Source of the DNA: Panacagrimonas perspica
GTDB lineage: Bacteria; Pseudomonadota; Gammaproteobacteria; Nevskiales; Nevskiaceae
Reading direction: 5' to 3'
Assembly: GCF_004364935.1 (NCBI RefSeq)
Contig: NZ_SOBT01000008.1
Span: 1,553,534 to 1,617,533, forward strand
DNA length: 64,000 nt
Position 1 is the stretch's first letter. Each line of letters starts with the position of its first letter. Both the position numbers and the translations under genes were made by a program. Positions 9,501-17,300 of the stretch are shown one piece after another. The notes beneath the pieces were generated by a model that was not told where the DNA came from, did no database searches, and saw nothing but the letters and a program-made list of their open reading frames with translations.

Positions 9501-11348
9501 CCTCGAATCGCCGCCGGATCCGAGCGCGTTCTGCTCGATGGTGTCGAACCAGTCGCGTACCTGCGGGAAGCTCATGTAGAGATCCGCAAGCATCTCTGAG
9601 TACTGGGAACCTTCGCCCGGGAACAGGAAGCAGAGTTTCCCGGCCGGTGCGCCGGCGCCGTAGTGGACGCCGTTGCGGGTGCGGAAAGGCGCCGGCGTCT
9701 CGAGCCGGCTGACCACGAGGTCGAGCTTGGCGGCGAGCTCCGCTGCATCCGCCGCGATGATCGCGAGGCGATGCGCGCCCTGATGCCAGAGACCCGCACA
9801 GGCCTGCGCGACTTCTTCGAGCGTGGGCGGCAGCTCGCTGCGCAGATGGACGAGGACCAGCTGGATGCGACGGATCAGCTCGGGCGCCGAATCGGCCGCG
9901 AGCGTGACCAGCTCCGAGCCACCCGGTGCATGCAGCACGGACACCTGCGTGGAACGCGCGGCGCCGCAATATTCCTCGAGGATCACGTGCGAATTGATGC
10001 CGCCGAAGCCGAAGGCGTTGACGCCGGCACGGCGCGGCGTCGCGTGTCCATGCACCCAGGGCCGTGCCTCGGTGTTCAGGTACAGCGGCGTCTTTTCGAG
10101 CTCGAGCTGCGGGTCCGGTTCGTCGCACAGCATCGGCGGCAGCACCTTGTGATGCAGCGCCAGCGCGGTCTTGATCAGTGCCGCCGAACCGCTGGCCGGC
10201 ATGCAGTGACCGATCATGGACTTGACCGCCGACACGGCGATCTGCGGTCCCTTGCCGCGCCCTCCGAAAATCGTCGAGAGCGCTTCGATCTCGGTCTTGT
10301 CGCCAACGGCGGTGCCGGTGCCGTGCGCCTCGATCAGATCGACGGTGCGCGGATCGATGCCGCAACTCTCGTAGGCGCGCCGCAAGGCCAGGATCTCGCC
10401 TTCGACGCGCGGTGCGAGCAGGCCTTTGGCCTTTCCGTCCGATGCGGTGCCGATGCCCTGGATCACGGCGTAGATCCGATCGCCATCGCGCTCGGCATCG
10501 GCCAGGCGCTTGAGCACCATCAGGCCCACGCCCTCGCCCAGCAGCGTTCCATCCGCGCCTTTCTGGAACGGCCGGATGCGGTCGCGCGATAGAGCGTTGA
10601 TCAGGCAGAACTGGATGAAGAGCTGCGGCGGCGTGTGAACGTGCGTGCCGCCCGCGAGCATCAGGTCGCAGCGTCCGGACGTGAGTTCATGGATCGCGGA
10701 TTCGAGCGCCATCATCGTCGAGGCGCAGGCGGCGTCCACGATGAAGCTGGGACCCATCAGATCCAGGCGATTGGCGATCAGGCCCGCGATGACGTTCGGC
10801 GTCAGCACGCCGACGTGCTCGCCGGTGTGCGGAGGGAGCTGCTGCTTGAGCGCCACGCGCAGTTCGCGCATGTCGGTCTCGCTGAAATCGGGGCGCAGCT
10901 GCTGAACGATGTCCAGCATCTGGTCGAAGAAGAAACCCCGCGCGAGCATTCCGCCCAGCGCCCGGTTCCCGTAGGTCCCGCGGCCGATGATGACGCCCGC
11001 CTTCTCGCGATTGAACGGCCGAGTCAGGTAGCCGGCATCGGCCAGCGCATCGCGCGCGATCTTGAGCGTGATCAGGTGATCGGGATCGCTGCCCGCGGCG
11101 ACACTGGGCATCACGCCGAACGATTGCGGATCGACCTTGGCGAGGCCGCGCAGGAAGCCGCCCTTGATCGTGTAGGTGCGATCGTCGGCCGTCGTGTCCT
11201 TCTCGAAGTAGGGACCGACCCATTCGGGATCGGCATCCGCGACCGCGTCGACCTTCGCCAGGATGTTGCGCCAGTACGTTCGCGCGTCGGGCGCGGCCGG
11301 ATAGCAGCCGGCCAGCCCGACGATCGCGATCTGCAGCGGCTTGCTCAC
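6513..11348 (-). CDS. Iterative type I synthase, KS-AT-DH-PPTase
   Basis: A 1611-residue multidomain enzyme. The ketosynthase is at about 5-440 with Cys208 in DAACAST and histidines in EAHGTGTAVGD and MIGHCMPASG. The acyltransferase is at about 580-890 with Ser674 in LGHSTGEH; its second motif is RAYHTP, not the HAFH of malonyl-specific domains. A double hot-dog dehydratase is at about 1030-1390, with His1068 in LDHAIG, a GMFHGPRLQG strand and an Asp in LLDAAGQ. The C-terminus (about 1470-1600) is a 4'-phosphopantetheinyl transferase (LGIDYQRL, WASKEAAAKA with Glu1534). There is no carrier protein or ketoreductase, so it must work on the carriers of its partner. A C-terminal PPTase and the GHCMP-type KS recall enediyne PKSE enzymes. 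It overlaps the upstream synthase gene by 4 bases. Confidence 0.92.
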   Translation of the reverse strand: MSKPLQIAIVGLAGCYPAAPDARTYWRNILAKVDAVADADPEWVGPYFEKDTTADDRTYTIKGGFLRGLAKVDPQSFGVMPSVAAGSDPDHLITLKIARDALADAGYLTRPFNREKAGVIIGRGTYGNRALGGMLARGFFFDQMLDIVQQLRPDFSETDMRELRVALKQQLPPHTGEHVGVLTPNVIAGLIANRLDLMGPSFIVDAACASTMMALESAIHELTSGRCDLMLAGGTHVHTPPQLFIQFCLINALSRDRIRPFQKGADGTLLGEGVGLMVLKRLADAERDGDRIYAVIQGIGTASDGKAKGLLAPRVEGEILALRRAYESCGIDPRTVDLIEAHGTGTAVGDKTEIEALSTIFGGRGKGPQIAVSAVKSMIGHCMPASGSAALIKTALALHHKVLPPMLCDEPDPQLELEKTPLYLNTEARPWVHGHATPRRAGVNAFGFGGINSHVILEEYCGAARSTQVSVLHAPGGSELVTLAADSAPELIRRIQLVLVHLRSELPPTLEEVAQACAGLWHQGAHRLAIIAADAAELAAKLDLVVSRLETPAPFRTRNGVHYGAGAPAGKLCFLFPGEGSQYSEMLADLYMSFPQVRDWFDTIEQNALGSGGDSRAAILFPAPTMIDAARRKQIEQRLFDMDVGSESVFAASLGLYSLFTDLGVVPSAMLGHSTGEHTALAAWTRGDRDRGRVLDGIRTLSAISRRLDREGQILAGTLLTVGGLKPAAREALLAERNGLVLAMDNCPNQVVLFGPAETASAVQERLSAQGAICVALPFGRAYHTPAFRPMADAILNYYSNVEIPAPLEKVELYSACSVATFPRDAAGICTLTARQWESPVRFTQTIQRLYADGYRAFVEIGPSGNLTAFVSDILRGQGGVLAVASNNRRKSGASQLHAALAELFVAGHAFDPRRLYSHRGIASVDLQAPPRKPGRPMLTLPLSMPTVRLPERFARPLPNGVASSVPAAGVALQEDAASAAALASADPRAAVMHAHFALMREFLDSQARVLGLATAASVPVPASIVATVTNSFDPEFPLLGVVVERKADRIVIERRFDLANDLFLLDHAIGATPSAHDPSLRPLSVVPFTFSMELLAEAATRLVDRRDRVLVGIDNARGSRWLSLDDGSVTVRIVAERAPGADVVTCRVFCPGDSKLPDGVLVFEGTVRFAAQHSEAPMPTPWRTEDNQPPRWHVDGQIYRHGMFHGPRLQGCKKVLRWGAGGMEADLGTLPTHDYFAGSPAPRFQFDAALLDAAGQLAGFWLRERYEDVRNCFPFRVRSLELFAPPPPAGARVTCRGGIRMDGDTQLEARWELIDEDGRVIMRAEGWEDRVFAVADRFSAFRANPSASPLSEPALATRLPAELCVRHVAPLPSGMLDEGGGIWKRVVAHMCLTRRELAQFETLPAGGARREEWLMGRLAAKDAARDWYRLRGNASLAPADLEIISDAAGRPRIHCASVATPPPAISIAHSRGHAYAVAGDPGVALGIDYQRLEHLRLDALIRGAFNTEEREWLDASHDAENLRRAAALWASKEAAAKAAGTGLAGGPLAWVVVAARLDRRAGDPTVARVRHAGRDYDVALHFDPDGGAVVALCVTMAAEPLPARSLPTFP

Positions 11349-14300
11349 GGCCCTGCCGGGGCGATGCGCGTCGTGCTCGTGGATTGCGGACGCAGGATCA
11401 CGGTCGCACGCGAGAGAACCTTGCGGCTTCCGCTCTGCACCAGTTCCACGGTCACGGCCTGAACGTCGGGTTCAGAGTGCGTCGCTGCACGCGCGCGCAG
11501 CTTGCCTCGCATCGTGGGCTGGGCCGGCAGACGGACATCGCGCAACTCGGCGACGTTCCAACCCGTCCAGGCCTGCGCGACGAACTGGGACATCGCATCC
11601 TTGAGCGCAGCACCGTCGGTTTCGCTTGCCGCGTCGTCGAGACGAAGCTCGGCGGTCACCGCGCCGCCCGCCACCACCTGCAGCGCGTCCAGTGACCAGC
11701 CACGACGACGATCCTCGGCGGCCGCTTCGCCCCAGGGGCCACGGCCCGCCACCAGCTCGACCTCGTGTCGCGGACCATGTTCGAGTTCGTCGCGGAACAA
11801 GCGCCGGCCGGCTGCAACCGGGATGGGTTCCATGCCGCGCTCGCGCAGCGCGCGCTTCACGCCTTCACTCGCCATGCCGGCGTCCCAGGGACCCCAGTTC
11901 ACCGAGATCACGCGGGTGTGCGTCCACTCGCGGTGAAGCTGCCAGGCGAGCCGGTTCAGGGCTTCGTTTGCGGCGGCGTAGTCGGTCTGCCCCTGGTTGC
12001 CGTAACGGCCGGCGACCGAGGTGAAGAACGCCATCAGCTTGAGCGACGCGGGGCGCAGGCGCTTGGCGAGAATGTGCGCCGGATCCAGCTTGGTGCCGAT
12101 CACGCGCTCGAACGATTCAGCGGTCTTGTCCGCCAGCCGCCGATCCTCGATCACGCCGGCGCCGTGGATCACGGCGTCGATGCGCTTGTAACGATCGTAG
12201 AGCCCTTCGATCAGCCCGCCGAACGAGCGCTCGTCGCGCACATCGCAGGACACGTAGTCGACTTCCGCACCGGTCGCCCGCAGGCGCTTGAGGTTGGCGC
12301 GGATCTCGCGATCCGTCAGCACCCTGCCGAGCGCGCGATCGATCTCGACCGGCCTGGGCTTCTCGCCGCGATGCCGTGCGGCCGCCAGCAGATGCCGGCG
12401 CACGTCCGCTTCACTCACCTGCGCGGCCAGGCCGACGTCTTCGGCACCCGGCTCGGGCGTGCGTCCGACCAGCACCAGCCGCATGCCGGGGCAGGCAAGC
12501 TCTTCGAGAATCTCCGCCGTGATGCCACGCGCACCGCCGGTGGCGAGCATCACCCATCCGCTCTGCGGCGTGACCGGCTGCGGAAACGGATTGGGCGTCA
12601 ATGCCTCTTCGACCGTCACCGAACCGAAGCGCTCGGTGCCGATGTAGCCGGCCTCGGGCTCGGCGCTCTGCGTGAGCAGTTCGGCCACGAGCAGCGAGGC
12701 GATTTCCTCGTCGGTCTGGCCGTCGAAATCCACCGCGCGGGCGTGACAGCCCGGGAATTCCGAACGGACGCAATTGAGCATGCCGTTGACGCCGCCAGCG
12801 ATGGCGCCGCCCTGCCCGACCGCATCGCGTCCGAACGTTCCGCCAAGGCGGCTGGCGGCGATCAGGCGAAGTTTGGGCAGCTCGGCGATGCACTGGAGCG
12901 CGTGGAACAGGCTCAGCAGGTCGCGGTGATACATCGACTGCCAGGCCGCGAGATCGGCGGCATCGCCGACCTCGAGTCCGTGGAGATGCAGCAGGCCGCG
13001 CGCAGGACCGTGCTGTTGCTGCGCACTCTCGATGGCGGCGCGCAGAGCCTGCGCGTCGGTGGTGTCGAGATGCACGGCGATGAGCTTGCGCGCCGTCAGG
13101 TCTTCGAGCACACGCCGGGAAATCGTTCCCTTGGGTCCGAGCAGCAGCACCAGACCATCGGGTCGTTCCTCGCCGTGCAGTCGCGGCGCGGAACGCGCCT
13201 TGACCACGAATCGAGGCAAGGGGGCCGCCGTTGCGTCCGCTTGTGCCGCGACGCTTTCCTGCACCGCGGACGTCGCCAGCGTATTTGACGACGAGGCCGA
13301 AGCCGCAGGGACCGCCGCTTCCGAATGCCGCAGCTCGGAGAGGAGCTGATTGAGCGTGCGTGCCTTGGTCAGCACTTCCATGCGCGACTGCAGGGCAGCG
13401 CCCTGCGCGCCCGGAAGGCTTTTCTTCAGCGCACCGAGAATCTCGACGCGCTTGATCGAATCGATGCCCAGGTCAGCTTCGAGATCCGCATCCATGCCGA
13501 GCATGTCGGCCGGGTAGCCGGTGCGCTCGGCGACGATACCGACCAGCAGGCTGTTCAGGTCGATCAACGCGGGAGCGTCCACGACGACCACTGCCGCAGG
13601 CACCGCATCGACGACCACCGTGGCGGCGATCGGCGCTGACGAAGAAGGCAGAAGCGCCAGGATCGAGCTCAGGCTGCGCGCCTTCGTGAGCGCCTCCATG
13701 CGCGACTGCAGGACTTCGGAAACGCCGGCGGGCAGAGACTTGCGCAATGCGCCGATGATCTCGACGCGCTTGATCGAATCGATGCCCAGGTCCGCTTCCA
13801 GATCGGCGTCGAGCCCCAGCATGTCCTGCGGGTATCCGGTGCGCTCGGCCACGATGCCCAGCAGCAGCGCCGAGAAATCCAGCGCGACGGCCGGCTGCGC
13901 CACGACGACCACCGCGGGTGCGGCCACCGCAGGCGCAGCGGACGCAACAGGTCCCAGCTCATTCAGGATCGCCTGCAGCGAACGCGCCTTGGTCAGCCGT
14001 TCCATCCGCGACTGGACGGTGCCGGCGGCTTCGGCGCCCAGCGCCTTGCGCAGCGCACCGATGATCTCGACCCGCTTGATCGAATCGATGCCCAGGTCGG
14101 CCTCGAGATCTGCGTCCATGCCGAGCATGTCGGCCGGATAGCCGGTGCGTTCGGACACGATGCCGAGCAGCAGAGCCGAAACGTCGAGCTGCGCAGCGAC
14201 GACTGCGATCGGCGCGGGCTGTACGACCGGCACGGCGATCGACGTTGCAACGACCACGGGAGCGGCGACGCGCGCCACCACCGGTGCCGGTGCGGGAGCC

Positions 14301-17300
14301 GGCATCGCGGGCATCGACATGGCGTCCATCATCCCGGCGACCGGGACCGAGGGCGTCGCGCCGTTGAGATACTGGCTGACCACGCGCTCCTGCAACTGCA
14401 GGAACTGGCGCATCGTCTGCTGATAGGCGATCAGCGCCTCGCTGGTCAGCGATGCAGACGGCGCGACCGGCTGGCTCGACGGCGTCGCGCCGACGCCGGT
14501 CGCGGGAAGACTCGCGCGCACGCGCGCCTCGACGGCGGCGTCGATCGCTGCCCGCGCCGTTTCGGCATCGGCACGCGTGAGCGCGGGCTTCTTGCCGGTG
14601 CGGTGGACGGGATCATCGATGGCACGCGCGCAACCGCCGCTGACCATCCAGGTGTGGCGCGGCAGCGCACGCGGACGTGCGAAGTCGGCCAGACGCGACA
14701 GCTCGAGCCGTTCCAGCTCGCGGCCGGAGAACAGGCTCTGCACTTCGAAGTGCACGCCGGCGATGAACAGGTCCGCCAGCCCGAGCAACAGGCCGCGCAG
14801 ACCGCCGCCCGATGCATCCAGAGACGTCGCCACGGCATCGCGACCCGCGAGGGTCTGACGCGCCATGTTCGAGCAGATGCCCTTCGGGCCGAGTTCGACG
14901 AACACGCGGCAACCGGCCGCATACATCGCTTCGATTTCGGTGACGAACTCGACACTGCTCAGCAGATGTCCGTCGAGCAGACGCTGCATCGCTTCGGGCT
15001 GGCGCGGATACGGCGCGCCGCTGGAATTCGAATACACGTCGATGCGCGCCTCGTTGAAACGCGTCGCATGGATCGCCTCGGTCAGCGGGCCACGGGCCGG
15101 CGCGACGAGTTCGGTATGGAAAGCACCGGACACCGGCAGCAGCGTGGCGCGAAGGCCGGCTGCTTCCAGCTTCTGAACCGCACGGTTCAGGGTTTCCCGC
15201 GGACCGGAAATCACCGACTGGTCCGGGGTGTTGTGATTGGCCACGCGAACACCGTCGAAACCACCGATCAGCGCCTGCACGCGCTCGCGACTGCCCTGCA
15301 CCGCCGCCATGCCGCCAGGAACGGAGGACTCCGACGCCGCCGCCATGGCCGCGCCGCGAACCGCCGACAGTCGCAGGAAATCTTCCGTGGACAGCACGCC
15401 GGCCGCCATCAGCGCGGCGTATTCGCCATAACTGTGTCCGGCGCAGGCGCTGGCCTGCAGGCCCAGCCGACGGGCGAGCTTCAGATAACCGAGCGCGGCA
15501 CTGCCGATGGCCGGCTGCGCGACGCGCGTATCGGTCAAGGCGGCGAGCTGCGCGGTCTCGGTCTGCGCGTCGAACGGCGACGGCGGGAACACGTAGCGCG
15601 AAAGCCCTTCCGGAATCGCGGTGCGAAGGCAGCGATCAGCGAGCTCGAAGGCCTCGCGCACTTCGGGGAAGAACAGTGCGGCCTCGCGGCCCATGTTCAG
15701 GTATTGCGCGCCCTGCCCGGGGAACAGGAACGCGACGACCGGCGACGCAGCCGGGACGTTGCGCGACAGCCGCACATTGCCAGGCAGCGGCCGCGTGCCG
15801 CCCTGCAGATGGGCGATCGCGGCAGCCAGATCGGCCGCCAGCGACTTGAGGTCGGTGGCGACGATCGCCAGCGCCAGCGCCTGGCCGAGGTTCGACTCCG
15901 CCTGGCGCGCGAGCGCGGCGGCGAGTTCGCCGGGGCGGATGCGCGATCCCGGCTGCACCTGCGGGACCAGACGTTCGAGTTGCGCCTGCAGCGACGCGAC
16001 GTCGGGCGCACGGAACAGGAACAGCTCGGCCGGCCAGCGATTGCTGCCGGCGCTCGCCGCCGTGCCCTGGTATTCCTCGAGCACGGCGTGGAAATTGGTT
16101 CCGCCGAAACCGAATGCCGACGCGGCACCCCGGCGCGGATGATCCGGCGTGGACAACCACGGCCGGGCTTCCTTGAGCAGGTAGACCGGCGAACGCGCGT
16201 CGGAGAGCGTGTCGATCGGGCGCTCCACGCCGTAGTGCGCGGGCAGAACCCGGTGATGCAGCGCGAGTGCGACCTTGATCAGGCCGGAGACACCGGCTGC
16301 GGCCTTCGTATGGCCGAGCAGCGTCTTGACCGAACCCAGTGCCACGGTGCGCGGAGCGGCGCCATCGTCCAGCAGCGTCTGCGCAATCGTCTGTGCTTCG
16401 GTGCGATCGCCCACCGGCGTGCCGGTGCCATGCGCCTCGACCAGGCCCAGCGTCGAAGGCGAGAAGCCAGCCTTGCGATAGGCCCGCTTCAGCGCACGGA
16501 TCTGTCCTTCGGTACGCGGAGCTGTCAGCCCCAGCGCACGACCGTCGGACGAACCGGCGGTCGCCTTGATGACGGCGTAGATGCGATCGCCATCGCGTTC
16601 GGCATCGGCCAGACGCTTGAGCGCGATCATCGCGACGCCTTCGGAGATTGCGATGCCGTCGGCGGACTGGTCGAAGGTTCGCGGCTTGCCGGTCGGCGAC
16701 AAGGCCTGGGTCTTGGCGAACGCGGTGAACGCGTAGGCGGACTGCGTGGTGTCGAAACCGCCGGCGAGGACCAGCGAGCTGCGGCCGCTCTCGAGTTCGT
16801 TGACCGCCATGCCGATGGCGGCCAGCGACGATCCGCAGGCGGCGTCGATCGTGAAATTCAGGCCGCCGAAATCCAGACGGTTCGCGATGCGGCCGGCGGC
16901 GACGTTGAGCAAGGTTCCCGCGAAGGACTCCTCGGTCCATTCCGGCAGGCGATCCCACACTTCCGGTGAAGGGTTTTCGACGAAGCGCGGCAGTTCGGCG
17001 CGAAGCGCGTACTGCGCGCCCAGGTCACCTGCGCCACCGCCCGCACCCAGGATCACCGAGGTGTTCTCGCGATCGAACTGGCCGTCGGAATAACCGGCAT
17101 CCGCCAGCGTGCGCGACGCGGTTTCGAGCGCCAGCAACTGGAACGGATCGATGGACTTCATCGACTTCGGCGGAATGCCGAAGCGCATCGGATCGATGGG
17201 GACTTCGTCGAGGAAGCCGCCCCACTTCGAGTAGACCTTGTCCGGCGCCTTCTGGTCGGCGTCGTAGAACTGTTCCCAGTCCCAGCGATCCTTCGGCGCC

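Noticed and set aside
14603-16969. A 788-codon plus-strand open frame
   Set aside because: It runs antisense to the KS-AT-ACP part of the megasynthase; its composition (Arg, Gln, Gly-rich) is that of a mirror frame.
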